DNA of 64,000 bases, from assembly GCA_963580455.1 (NCBI GenBank), contig OY756968.1:4935544-4999543 (forward strand), in the 5' to 3' direction. Numbering within the stretch: position 1 is the stretch's first letter; the number at the start of each line of letters is the position of its first letter. This document shows positions 13,500-26,200 of this stretch, piece by piece. Source of the stretch: Euonymus europaeus (taxonomy: Eukaryota > Streptophyta > Magnoliopsida > Celastrales > Celastraceae). Below the pieces are notes generated by a model. The model was not told where the DNA came from. It worked only from the letters and a program-made list of their open reading frames with translations, and made no database searches. The position numbers and the translations under genes were made by a program.

Positions 13500-14748
13500 A
13501 GTTCAGTTTATTTGGTATTTCAAAATCATCACAAGTTGAGAAGACAAATGATGAATGATTTACTTTGAATACAAGGATCCCGTAAATCCACTCATCAAAT
13601 GTCACATGGAGTTTGAATGACTTTACTCCAAAAGTTGAAATGGGTGAGGCTTTGTATGGGGCTGCAATTAGAAGCAATTACCCTAAATTCTCCCCCAAAA
13701 CCTTTTTTTTTTGTTGTTGTTAGAATTTAAGAATTAAGATTCAGAGTTTATGGTTTAGAATTTTGAGTTTAGTGTCTAATTTAGAGTTTAGAATTAGGGT
13801 ATAGAATTTATGATTTTTTTTTTGTTCTAAAATCAATTGTATAATAATATTATAGTCACTAAAATATTCAATATCATAAAAAAATTTAAAAGAAAATCTT
13901 ACTTTAAGAGGATTTGAAAAGTAAGCATAGCTAAGGTAATTACTGACCCTATCCCCAAACGTTACCTAATCAATTTCATTTATTGTAAGTACTCAAAAAT
14001 TTCACAAACCAAAACATCTAGTTCCTACTTTCACTTGGTTAAAAAGGTAATGCTACTCATCCCAACAACAAACATTTCAAAATCTTCATAATTTTATATG
14101 ACAGTACATACATAATAATATTTGGAGATAAATTCAGAGTTTAAAATTTAAATTTATATGTCATGTCTCTATTGAGATTCTTTTGAGATTTTTTTTAGGA
14201 TACTCGTCGTTAAAATGCCGAGATTTTACCAACATGCATAATGACTATTTTTAGGGATGACGTGATATTATTTTGTGATGACATGGCGTTTAGGACGCTT
14301 TTGGCAGGGAATGTAATTTTGGGCCTTCAGTGGATAACTTTTACCTTTCAAGTGGACCAATCTGGATTTTGGGTCTTTCCTCTACATTAATCAATCCTAC
14401 AAATCAACTACATAACGTGGACAAAACTAATAAATTATACACTTTTTTTTTGTATAGAATAAATTATACACTTAATAGGTTGTTTGGTTTGTTTCTTTTT
14501 CTCTATTTATTCATGTTTTCTATTTTATTTTATTTTTAGAAAAACGACATTTTTTTTTGGTTTTCTGGTTTTAAGTGATTTTTCATTTATATATATATAT
14601 ATATTTAAAATGGATAATCAAGTATTTTAGGATTTTTTTCTATTTCTTTAAAAAATAAAAATAGAAAACACATGAAAAACAAACGTATAAACAAGCTTAA
14701 TATTTGTGACAACCAAATATACATATACATATATATATATATATATAT
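13500..14748. other. Intergenic, AT-rich, no supported gene
   Basis: This contains a stretch around 13720-13820 of irregular gtttaga/gaattta words, TA repeats and T-runs. No coding segment is supported. Confidence 0.45.
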
Positions 14749-15050
14749 GAGGAATTCTCACATGTGCACCTAACATTTTGAGTTCGTTGGAAAAATTATA
14801 TTTGTATTTTGATTGATTTTACGAATCTAACGATATATTTTTTATTCGAAAAAAAATTCAAATACTACTAGAAAGGTGTATCGAATATTTTATGTTTTAC
14901 ATGCAACGGTCTATAATTATCATGCATTTTTCATGTTAATTTATTTTATTATTTTGAACAAAAAATTATGCGTAGAATTCATAAAACATATCAAAAGACA
15001 AATATAATTTTTCTAAAATTTTTAAATAATATCTTTGGATGATAATTCAT
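14749..15050. mobile_element. MITE-like inverted-repeat element, copy 1, next to (AT)n
   Basis: The left part (ggaattctcacatgtgcacc, then aaaaattatatttgt, then gattttacgaatctaacg) reappears inverted in the right part (rc of cataaaacatatcaaaagac and aaatataatttttctaaaat). It follows an (AT)n tract and resembles the element at 43991-44340. No coding capacity is visible. The right edge is uncertain. Confidence 0.55.
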
Positions 15051-18000
15051 ATAATCACACACAAAAAAGTAGTCCAAAAGATACTTGGGCATCACCATAA
15101 TGAGAGAGATGATTGAATTGTGTTATGTTGTCTTGGCTGTGCCTCCCACAATGAGTCAATAATTTCATGGTGCAAGCTAAAGCAAAATTAAACAAATCAT
15201 AGTAGGCTTTAACCAAAAGATACGATCCGTGCGATATTGTGGAAGTGCATTGCTGATAATAATCTATAGCTACAGAAAATAATTATGCTTAGTATCTGTA
15301 TAATTATAATTATGTGAAGTGGGTGCTTACAACAACATAAAATTACTTTCCAAAGTGGATGTAAAGGTGTCGTTCTCATCTTCAGAGCCACTTCAAATAT
15401 TTCTACCGCATATACCCTGAACATGCGTTTGTTTTACGATTATATTTTAGAGCTTTAAACTGTATAAAAATGTTGTGAATATTTGGTTCATTTTTTCCTA
15501 TTAGATTAATTTTATAAATAAAATTACAAAAACAAAATATATTACATAAAAATAATTGAAAATTTTTAAGATACAGAGGAACAATTATTTTGCCATTTGA
15601 TAAGCCTTTTTAGATAGCATATATGCTATCCAGTGACACATATGCTACACCGAAAACTTGTCCTAATCAAACAAAAATTTCAAATAGCATATAATTTATC
15701 ATTAAAAGTAGCATTCTATTATAGTCTTTGGAATGCTAGTATGAGGGATCATTTGACCAGCATTTCATGGTGTTAACAATGAAAAGTCCATACTACCCAT
15801 TCTCTATTGTACTAATGCTGAAACTAACCTTCTCTTAATAATATTAAAAATATAAAAATATTAATTTAAAAATGTAGAAATATGTTAATATTATTAAAGA
15901 ATAAAAATATTAGTATAAAAAATGTAAAAACTATTATATAAATATTTAAATCTCAATGTTTATTAAATTGTGCTAATACCCTTATATGTAATTAGCGCAA
16001 CATTTGAAACAATATATATGTCAACATTTGAAACAACGTATACGCTACCAAAATATATGCTAAATTTTATACTTGTTCCGAAATTATTTCCCGGACCCTA
16101 AGTAATGTGACTGTACATTCTGTGGCCTTCACGACTTTAAGTTATGAGATGACAACATTTCATTTGACACAACTTTTGTAGAACTTCATAGCTTAAAGTT
16201 GGGGACCCATAGTTTTAAACTGTCAACAAAATGTGATATTTGATTGACATAACATTTTTTGCAGGCTCCATAACCTTAAACTGTGCAAAATGCGAAACAA
16301 AAAGGCCCTAACTCATTGAGATCAACCCCATAAATATATATATGAATTGCTTTTGTGTTGGATTACATGGGATTGGTAGGGATGTAACTAATTAGAAATA
16401 ATTTTACTCTAAAAAAATAAATAAATTGTTTCTTCAATCAAGGATTGGTGACCCAAACTTGGGCACACAAAAAAAATGCAGACAAATTCCACCTAATAAA
16501 CCACCTCATGAGGTACATCGGAAGCATACTTGAAAAGCCAAACCGAATAGCTGATAGCCTAGTGATGAATCTCTTTAGGATTAAATCGTATCAATTTGGA
16601 AGCTCATAAATTTGATTAGCAATGAAAGTCATATCCTTGTGACCACGCGCTAGACTTCAGCCCAATTTATCCTGTTTTCATATGGTAAACTTTGGTGTGC
16701 GCAGACCTGACGGTCCAAGTTTATGCTCATATCGCATGTCTAAAGAACAAACTCTTATGTGGGTCGTTCTTTAAAAAAAGAAACAAAAACTATGAAAGCT
16801 ATCAAATGTGCATAATTATGATTTGAAAAAAAAACACAAATGGCACAAACCTTTTTGCTTTCAGTTGGTTATTCATCACTTTGATGCTAAGCAAAAGCAT
16901 ATGAAAATTACACATGCAAATAAAGACTCTTTGAGCTCCTCCATTATCCATTAGAGGTCCTGGAGGAAAAGAATAACCCACAGTTTGTTTTCACAGAATG
17001 AGGAAGATGTTAACTTAGTGTTCAAAAGTTCCGGTATTGCAATACTGATATGTCTTCTGGTCTAATAAAATGTGCAATGCTTTATATAAATTGATGACGT
17101 GAGGGTGTGCAGCATGGTGGGATTGCTAATCAACAACAAACTTTTGTTGGTCACTAATGAAAAAAGAGATTCATAATGCTTCATAGATGGGGGTCTACTC
17201 CCATCAATTTTTTGAATTGGTCAAGTTTAATCAAACTTGTCATTATAAGATAAAGCACAGCAAAAAAACAATGACAAGAAAAGCAAAGAAACGACAAATC
17301 AAAGTGGTTTATCACGTCTTTTCTACAGAAACATCCATCTATGTTGCTTGTGTAAACTATTTCTGTCGACATTGAACTATTTCCATCAACAGAATGTTCA
17401 AATATTATTCAAGCAGATGATTCTTCCTGTTTTAAAGCAGATGCTATATATCTTCTTTTGTATGTGCTCCAACCCAAGACCAGGAGATAATCCGGGTACG
17501 GTCTTCTGCAATAACGATCAATGTTTTTGAGAGTTTGATATCTGTCGCAACTGGAATTAAGACGCTGGCGGACTCATACAAATAACGAGTCATTATTATT
17601 AATTGATTTTGAGGCGTAATTGTTCACCTATTTATAGTACAGGTCTATCATATAAAAAAAATTAGGTTCGGAGGTCGATTGAGCATAGGGAAGGTATTAT
17701 ATGATTACCAAACTTAAACAAGAGCTAATAGAATATTTTTGATTTTTTTAGAAATAACTCTGTCTATATACACAAATAGATAATATACAAGTTTGCACAT
17801 TTTTTTAAGTATTTTTTAAGAATGAATAATTATTTAAAAAAACTATTTTTCTTTTTTGAAAAATGAATGTTCCACTTTCGAAATTAACAATAATCATTCA
17901 TGTTAAAGTCGTTATTTCCAAGTGGGTAGTGTAAACCATTTTTGTCTCGGGACGACGGTTATCCCGATTTTGAAAACAAGACAAATATGTCCAAAGAAAT

Positions 18001-18265
18001 ATTGGACCAAAAGAAAATCAAATCAAAATATAAAAAATACCCTATAACTAAAATGAAAATAATAATAATAATGAAAATCAAATTATATAACACAATAAAC
18101 AAATGAACACAAGTCTAAATAAAACTATTGGTCTTAAAATAAAAGGTCCAAAATAAACATGAGCCCAAAACAAATAAATAAATCCAAAATAGTAAATATA
18201 AATCACAAAATTCTAAATATATGTATAAAAATAAAAAACACAAATATATGACTCAACAAATATAA
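15051..18265. other. Intergenic, AT-rich, no supported gene
   Basis: Long A/T-biased DNA with many stops in all frames. Open frames near 15.2-15.4 kb and 17.2-17.5 kb are short and show no recognisable motif. Confidence 0.4.
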
Positions 18266-18268
18266 AAT

Positions 18269-18466
18269 CATCTATGTAGGAGGTAACAATAAATAATAAT
18301 TGAAAAACATAATAAATTAAGCAATTTGAGAATTAGGCGGTTGAACCAATCATAAATTAATATAATATTAAAAACCATCTATATAGGAGGTAACAACAAG
18401 CAATAATTGAAAAATTAAGTAAAAATAATTATGAATTAGACGGTTAAACCAGCCATAAATTTAGAA
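18269..18466. repeat. Imperfect tandem duplication, about 107-bp unit, two copies
   Basis: The unit begins catctat(g/a)taggaggtaac, includes agaatta/tgaatta and (g/a)gcggttgaacca-like words, and recurs from 18376 with scattered substitutions and small indels. Confidence 0.65.
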
Positions 18467-18484
18467 CAAACCTTAAAAAAACTA

Positions 18485-18680
18485 AACTCTATTTTCTTTC
18501 TTCCTCTTTTCTCTCTCTCTCTCCCCCTCTCTCTCTCTCTTCTCTCTTTCTTTTCCTCTTTTCTATTTGCTCTCCTCCCCCTTTTTCTCCTCTCTCTTTC
18601 TTTTCTTTTTCTTCTTTCCTCCTCCTTTCTTTTTTCTCTACTCTCCTCCTCCTCCGTAGCAACCCCTCACCACCCTCCCC
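18485..18680. repeat. CT-rich low-complexity tract
   Basis: About 200 bp of almost pure pyrimidine on the + strand (CT, CTT, CCT words). An open frame on the minus strand here encodes only Arg/Glu/Lys/Gly and is compositional. Confidence 0.85.
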
Positions 18681-21407
18681 CACTTTTTAAAGGAAAAAAA
18701 CTCAAACCAAAATTTCTTTGTGTGGGGCCAACTTTCATTTATTTATTTATATATATACATCCCACTTACTTTTCCACCTCATCTCTTATGTATCATAGGC
18801 GCAAATCTCATGACAAAAATGTGGACTATATTTCGAGAATTTGGATCATGAATGACTTTGATTTTGATTCCAGGGTAGCAGCTCTTACTGTGGCTCTTTT
18901 CAATGGCCAGGATTCAACATTTGAAATCCAATGGAGGATGATTTTCGTGTTTTGAGCCAAAACCAACTATACAGTACCGATTATTTAAAATGAACTGCAA
19001 AGAAGAAAGTCAAGCACAAGAGGACTGACACTTGAACCTTGGCCAATTTAAATAACAAATATTCATAGCTGCAAAATCAGTTCCAAAGGAAGTCAAGTAA
19101 TCGTAAGTTGCTACTGTTGCTCGATTGGCATAATAAGTTAAAGCAGCAAAGTTAGGAGTGAGGAAATCCTACTTCTTTGTGGCAGAATCTCCTAAGTAAG
19201 AAAAAGGGCTTCTTGTTCCGGAAAAAATATTCAGTTTTGTAAGAAGAAGGCTCAAGGGAAGAACTATTGAATTCAAAAGTTAACTTCCAATAATTGAAGT
19301 TTTGAAAGAACAGTTGATATGTGACTAACTATGAAAAGCTTTTGACATGAGAAGCCACCACAATTACTCCCATGACCGATACCATATGCATGCAGATTGG
19401 CTTGACCAGAAAAAGAGCTGTAAGGTATGATACAGAGGGAAACATCATGCAATATATTGGATATTATGATACAGAGATGAGAAAATAGTAGCAGCATCAT
19501 GTCTTAACATATGAATGACCGCTCAGAAATATGATAATCAACACTAATAAAATATAACGCAATGAAAGTATTGAGAAAATACACTGACGAAAATGCAAGC
19601 AAAATTTGAAAGGGTAACCAAACATCAATAATCCTTATATCTATTAGCTTCCTTCAACTGGAATAATAACTTTCCTAATCCCTTTTAACTATTTTAAGCT
19701 AAAATGGTTTCGTTTGATCTTCTGTTTGAGGCTTCATCACAATTCTCGTCGCCGTGGCATATAACAGGAATGGAAACACTAACGATAGATCTATTGTGGA
19801 GAGTTGGAGGTCGACCAATCAAAAATGTATCCAAATGTGATACTTAACCACTAAAATTTGCTCATGTAGCTCAACTCATTCGATTCTTATCTGATAGCAA
19901 GCAACAGTTAGTATTATGGGTAGGATTTCCACTTCCTTTCTGCCATTCAAACTATGTGGTAATGAATGCCCCAATTTGCAAAGGCAATGTGATGAGGCAA
20001 TACCAAATACGTAAAATGCATCTAAGTGGAAGAAACATTTAAGTGAGACAGACAGCTTTATAGCAAATCCATTTCACATCCTGAAGCAAGAGTGGAGATC
20101 CAGATGGGCTATCTAGCCACATTTGATGGCCTCTTCTATTATAGGTATTGTAGTTGGCTTTCGTAATGGAGGCATGATTGTTGGGTTGTCGGGGGGATGG
20201 GGTGGGGGCCTTGCAAAAATTAGAAAGAAGCAAATAAACTGAATTACTTCAGATTCATTGCAAGAAGAACAACTCTTAGACACCATCATTTAAATCCCCA
20301 TAGTATGGCCATAGTTCATCTCCCTCCATAACCCAATATAGTTATTTAAGTCATTTTCAACTTTGGCTAAATCAAACCTTTGCACCTTCTTAATAGTTTC
20401 CCTGAATATTACTTTAATCCATTGATGCACAAAACAAAAAATGCCAAACAAAATGCTACCGTTAAATGGTTAAAGATCAAACAATCTCTTAAGTGCCCTG
20501 ATCCATACCCCTATGAAATCTACTAATCCAGTAACAAAGGGATACATGTAGTCAGAATAGGGACAGGCAATTAGGGAATACCTAGGGTCCGAGCCAACTC
20601 AAATGAACTCGCAAAATAGCCCAAACTTTGAGAGAAGAGGCGCCACCTCACGAAGGAAGTTGCAGTAACAGGCCTGAGTGACTCTTTCACAAAGAATAAG
20701 GTCTCCTTCAAAGTTGTAAGACCACAAATGGTGTTTGACACCACTTAATTCCAAAAGATCAATGAGGTTGGTGAACTGATAACAGTGAATCATTGGCCAA
20801 AACTGTCACGTATAAGGTATCAAAATTTATTTCTGGTAAGCTCTGACATGCCGAAAGGTACACCAATATGGACACTATCTCAGAGGGATATGACTATGAA
20901 GACGCGGACTACCAACCCTCTAGACAGGAAGAGCCTATTAAGCTTCACTATTCATTTTTATTGGTTTGGGACATTCTTCATTGCTAGAAGGAGGGTGAAA
21001 ATGGTCTCCTTATTGGGCTTGGGCTACAAGTAAGACTTGCTGGACTTCGTAGTCCATGAGTTCTACATTAACTTGCTTTATCCATGTAGAATTTAAAGAT
21101 TTGTTAAAAATGTGCTCGTTGAGATCCAATCTTACTCATTCAACCTCAACTTCCAAAAAATCAATCCATTCCACTAAAGATTACAGGTACTGTTACCTTG
21201 AAACAGCCCCTATCAACCTTCAAAAGCAAATCTCATGACACCAAAATTCGAATCTAAGCACCAATTGTTCTTCACCATGAAGAGTAGCAAAGTTAGAGGC
21301 AGAGTGCAAGAAAGAAACTACTAGTAAATGTTGCCTAGTATGGTTGAAAACATGGCTCGATGTTCATTATAGTATGACAAGTACCTATAAAGAGAGAATA
21401 TTTATCT
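18681..21407. other. Intergenic, no supported gene
   Basis: Mixed composition, less AT-rich than its neighbours, but without an open frame that joins into a convincing protein. A shadow of old transposon sequence is possible around 20.6-21.2 kb; I could not identify it. Confidence 0.4.
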
Positions 21408-21499
21408 TCAGCTATTTATCCTTCTATACTTCTATTGGAAACCTACAACATATCAGCTATTTATCCTTCTATACTTCTATTGGAAACCTACAACATATC
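21408..21499. repeat. Perfect 45-bp tandem duplication
   Basis: The unit containing cagctatttatccttctata and ctattggaaacctacaacat occurs twice back to back with no visible mismatch. Confidence 0.9.
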
Positions 21500-21969
21500 C
21501 TAAAGACAGACCAAAGAAAAATGATAACAAAATCCCAGGATCCAAAGTACCATTTGATGGCCTCGCTAGTGCTCCTTTATTGACAAAAATAAAATATGAA
21601 CCTAATAAACATGGCAACTTAAAGCCTATTGATACTGAAAAATATCCTCACAGCTGACCTTCAATGCAGTACCCAGATGAAGAATTAACCACAAAGTTTC
21701 ACCGACACCTCAAATTTGTTTCAAACCTCTTAAATATGCACTATAAGTTAATAAGACCCTCTGAGTAGAACCAACCAGAGCAAAAATCGTTGAGTTGATG
21801 CACAGTAAGTAGAATTCTCATATCCATTTAATGTTCAACAATGCAAATTTTTTAAGATAATTAATTAATTATAAGACCTGTAAGGTATTGAAATATAAAA
21901 CATTTGTTCATCTCTAATTAGGAAACAATCCAAAAACACGAAATTCAGAACAAACCCAGAAAGACTTAC

Positions 21970-22510
21970 CTCAGTGCCATCCGAAAGTACCTTGGCCAAC
22001 ATGGGTATCTCAAACGGGTACGCCCTCTCCCACTCTGGATTACTGGTAAATAATATCCCTCACCTAACTAAACCCAATACCCCCAACATTCATTGGCACA
22101 AAAGACAGACAGAACAAGAGGCGGGAAATAGAATTACCAGTAAATCAACATCGAGAATAGAATCGGCTACAAAGCAACGGTCATGTTTGACAAGGAAATA
22201 CAGATTGAATCAAGTATCGAGAATCTCGCTTAGACGCTTTACACGTGGCTTGGGTCTCTTTGGCTTTGCTACTTGCTTAGGATTCAGATATGTCTCGTGA
22301 TTTATGTCTTCTTCTATCTCAGCATTTCCCACGTGGTCAGCAACGTGGTCATTGTCTTCGTCTATCTCAGTATTTCCCACTTGGTCCATGGCTCCTGCAT
22401 CACCTTTGCTTTTGTCTCTCTTGATAGCAACGTAAGTGTCGCCAAGGATAATCTCACCCCCGCCACTCCCACCTTTGTCCCAACGGTCATCTATTCTGGT
22501 CTCCTTTATT
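21970..22510 (-). pseudogene. Unassigned coding-like segments, in-frame stop
   Basis: I do not recognise this. Two minus-strand blocks look protein-coding. Block X (about 22510 down to 22139) reads through an acidic duplicated motif, VGNTEIDEDNDHVADH then VGNAEIEEDINHETYL, and a basic stretch QVAKPKRPKPRVKRLSEILD. It then meets a TGA in the same frame before LVKHDRCFVADSILDVDLL and a GTAATT donor. Block Y (22042-21970) reads NPEWERAYPFEIPMLAKVLS DGTE between a 3' splice site and a GTAAGT donor. The two do not join in frame with the splice sites I can see, and no ATG opens block X. It could be a decayed gene, a captured gene fragment, or a real gene with exons I have misjoined. Confidence 0.3.
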
Positions 22511-23547
22511 CATAGTGTACGTTGCTCCACATATAGCAATCTTTCTTATACCGACAGACATTGACACGTCATCGCAGACACTTTTGGGCAACTACAACAA
22601 GGGTTGGTTAATTTTGGACTGCATGTTCTTTTAAGTTAATTTGGCTGAGAAAAATATAAAATTGTTTTTCTTTAATTATTTTTTATTTTCAAGATCAGTA
22701 ACTTCCATTAAATTTATCTTCTTTTGATTCTTTCTACTATTTTATGTAATTGAAATCAATAAAGAAGTCCGATAAATTTGAAAAGAGACAAATTTAAGAG
22801 ATAAATGTGGTCCGTGCAAAAAATTTAAAGACGATTTTAAGAGAAAATAATTTAGAGACGAAAGTAAAATCATGAGTATAATTAAGGGACGAAATGCATA
22901 TTTTTCGTCATTAAAATTTATACAAAAAATAAGGTTTATAATAATTCTTTAGTAGCCATTTTTTCCCATGCCCATGCTAATCCTTTATATGGTAGTGTGG
23001 GAGAAAAAGTGCAATCTTGTTTTCAGCCAGTGTAAAAGTTTCATAAAAAAACCAAGAATGATGTGATTATCTTTGGAAATCCTATATGAGCCTAAATGCA
23101 TACCGTCCCGCCTGGGCGCACAAAAATTTCTATGCATGAGGACAGAAATCATGTTATCCTTGTGTCATAAGAGCATGCCCATATGCTATACCAATTCAAT
23201 CCTATTGTACGATCTGATCAAACCAGAATAAACAAAAAAGAAGTTCTGGAGAACATTGCCATGTGAAATCATTTCATGATGGCCTTTGACAAGAAACTCG
23301 AATTGGAAAAACTTGCACAACACTTATTTATTTCTTCAGCATTTGAGGTAGCTACACTTTTGATTGCAATCAGTGTATTTCAAGGCAATCCTCCTCAGTC
23401 ATAAGTATGATTGTCTATTTCTCTGTCTTTCTCTTTCTTCTATTCATATGATTTCAAAATACTACCTCCCACCACTATCCAGATAACAAGAAAAATAAAA
23501 AACTTCAGCCAGCTTCACATTGGAGATGAAGAATACGAAAGAAAAAC
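22511..23547. other. Intergenic / 3' flank of the p24 gene
   Basis: This runs from the unassigned coding-like patch to the stop of the - strand p24 gene; the part next to 23547 should hold its 3' UTR. No further gene is supported. Confidence 0.45.
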
Positions 23548-26200
23548 CTAGATAAGCTTCTTCTTCTGAAAGTATCGCTTCAAGTGCCACACCTGCAAAA
23601 CTGAAACTGCAATGCAGACACCAAGGGACATAATACTGAACAATGCCACTCTAGCATTGGTCTTTTCACTGACTGCTCTCATCTCCCGTTCTCTGAGCGA
23701 AGAAATTGAAAAACATAAGTTACCATAAACTCGAACAACATTGTGTTGCAGATAAAAAATGTTGAAACAAATATACTTGTGAACTTGTGCTAAGATACAT
23801 GACATTGCCTAAGGGCTCGAAGTATTCAAACTGTATTTTAAAAATACTTTCAAAATTCTTAATACGTTTTTATCAACCAGGTTGATTTCATATATTTCAT
23901 AACAGAATGAAATGTTAAAAAAAAAGAACAGAGTTTAATAAGTTCATATGTTAATTGTGCACTGGCGCGTACATATTGGGGAGGAAAGTAAACTCCAGCA
24001 TTCACTTTAGCATCCCAAATGACAAAAATTGTCTTTGATTCATCAATATTCTGACTTACTTACTATAGAGGTCCCAAAGCACAAAGACCGATAACAAATT
24101 CCTCTAAGAAATAAGCTATAATAACTTTTATAGATTATTTGACCAATATATCCTAAACATTGCCTTCTACACTAGTAGCGAAAAATAGCAGGATAATAAC
24201 CAAATTGGTTCCATACCTCTAAACATGGTCATTTTGATTTTCCATATAACCAGAATATGGCATGCATTATGGCCCAATAACAAAATAGCAGAGCAATAAC
24301 CCAGACATTCTGTGACCCACAGATAATAGCAAAACCACTTTACAGTGGAATTGAAAAGTAAAAGGAACAAAAATATTACAAAAAAAGGGAGGGGTGAGTG
24401 ATAAATGCCCCTTAATAGCTCATGATGCGAGAAGAGAGAGATACCGTTTCATAAGACGGTATATATTTTCATGAATGGCTTGTGCAAATCCTTCAAGTTT
24501 CGTCAGCTGAAGTTCAACACCCTACAGAAATGCAGGGATATAAGTACGATCACAAGAGTATGGGATGCGGCAATGTATAGAAGCCTCTATCATTTAAGGG
24601 AAGAGACTGTCGAAGGTACCTCAATCTTATATTTCCTTGCAACAGACTCCCAGTCCTTGGCAGCAATTCCAATTTTCCAATCAAGGCTCATAGTTAAGCT
24701 TCTATCGTGTTGATTGCCATCTATCCAAAAGCATGCCAAGTAGTTGCCAGGCTCGGTGGTTGTAAATGCAAATTGTCCAATAGTTGCATTGTCCCTGCTG
24801 TGAAGATTGTTCCCCAACGGTGATGTTACCTAATAAATGGCACAACTTGACTCGTCAGATACTTGTTGCAAAAGTTATCATGGCTAACTGGTTAGATATT
24901 TCATATACCTAACAGAACAATCATTGACATTCAAACTAAATAGCAATAAAAAGTTTATACCATACACAAGGAACAAAAAAATTAGCGAAATTCTTAAGTT
25001 AAGACTGTTATCAAATAGTGTGACTTGTGATATCAAAATGCTTAGTTAGTTGCCTCAGACACAACAGGCAATTTTGTACACTATATTACATGTGAATAGT
25101 AGGAAGCCACGTGTTTCTCTTATGAAGCCAATAAGAATAAGCCGAGAGCATTAATGTCGAAGACTTAAAAAAGAAGATGTTTGTATATGGTTTGATCATG
25201 AGTAATCCTAGACAATCTGGCTTAGAGCCAACTGCAACTAGTAAAATCAATAGTTTATGATGTGGATTTGAAATCCAATTCCCCCCCCCCCGCCCCCCCC
25301 ACCCCCAAAGACACAATTTGAGACATCTTCAACACTTGGAAAAAGTTCAGTATTATGTATTAACTGTGTGAAAAATCTCTGACATAGATCTCTTTAAACT
25401 AAAGGAGTAAATAAAGAAATGCAAGGACCCCAACTGCAGCTCTGATTATAGTCTGTATAGTTGTCACTTGAAATTTTCTAGAACTGGCTGATATCAAAAA
25501 ATTGCGAGTCACTGCCTTCGTGGTTAATCTTATATTTCCTATGAATGTCCAAACAAAATTCTATGGGAGTATCAATATTTATACATAAAAATCAACCAGG
25601 GTACTGAAATACTACAACTAGGCAGCTGGTATAATCTAATTTGATAAGTATAAATTAACCCCTTTCCTTCCCAATCATTCACGATAGTGGAAGAGCCTCA
25701 CAATCGATCATATAACAGCAACTTCAGATACAATTTTGACCACAGCCCAAGAAATCAAAATTACTAGATACGATTCCTAAAAGCTAAGCTAAACTAAACT
25801 CAAAATATAAAAATTCAATATTTCAATTCGCAATGATCATCGAATAGCCATCACATATCACAGTCTGCGAAAATAGTTGATTGAATATTCAGAAACGACC
25901 ACAATCTAAGACTCTCCAAGCAACCGAATCGCTTACTTATTCTCAAAGGAAGGTGTGAATACATACCCGGACAGAGACGCCTGGGGTTTTGTGGGGTTCA
26001 GTTTCGTCGATAATATAGTAATCGGCTAATACGACGACATTGTTCTGAATGTCCTCCGATAGGCACTTGGTTCCGGAAGGCGGAATCGTTAACCATACTG
26101 CTTCAGCCACCGGTATCACATTCTGATTACCGGTCAGAACAACCAGAATCAACGCCAGTACCACCACACTGGCCCGCAAGATACAATTAACCGCCATCAA
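23548..26200 (-). CDS. p24 family cargo receptor, delta subfamily
   Basis: complement(join(23548..23692,24445..24521,24620..24829,25967..26200)) gives 221 residues in 4 exons. Order: signal peptide (about 1-34, ending PVAEA); a GOLD domain beginning [18 protein letters not shown] with the conserved cysteine pair C46 and C111 (NYLACFW); an N-glycosylation sequon (DNATIG); a membrane-proximal coiled coil ([29 protein letters not shown]); one membrane span ([20 protein letters not shown]); and the cytosolic tail [11 protein letters not shown]. The tail carries an aromatic COPII/COPI signal and a C-terminal dilysine KKLI retrieval signal, the hallmark of plant p24 delta proteins cycling between ER and Golgi. 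MMAVN gives two adjacent starts; the first is used. Intron 1 (24830-25966) is long and holds a C-rich tract. It matches my memory of At1g21900 (p24 delta-5). Confidence 0.94.
25281..25306. repeat. C-homopolymer-rich tract in p24 intron 1
   Basis: Eleven C, G, eight C, A, five C in a row. On the coding (minus) strand this is a G-run cluster. Confidence 0.85.

Noticed and set aside
13720..13830. gtttaga-type words resembling interstitial telomere repeats
   Set aside because: The TTTAGGG unit is not repeated in phase; this is AT-rich degenerate sequence.
18489..18683. Minus-strand frame rich in Arg, Glu, Lys and Gly
   Set aside because: It is the reverse strand of a CT-rich low-complexity tract; composition alone keeps it open.
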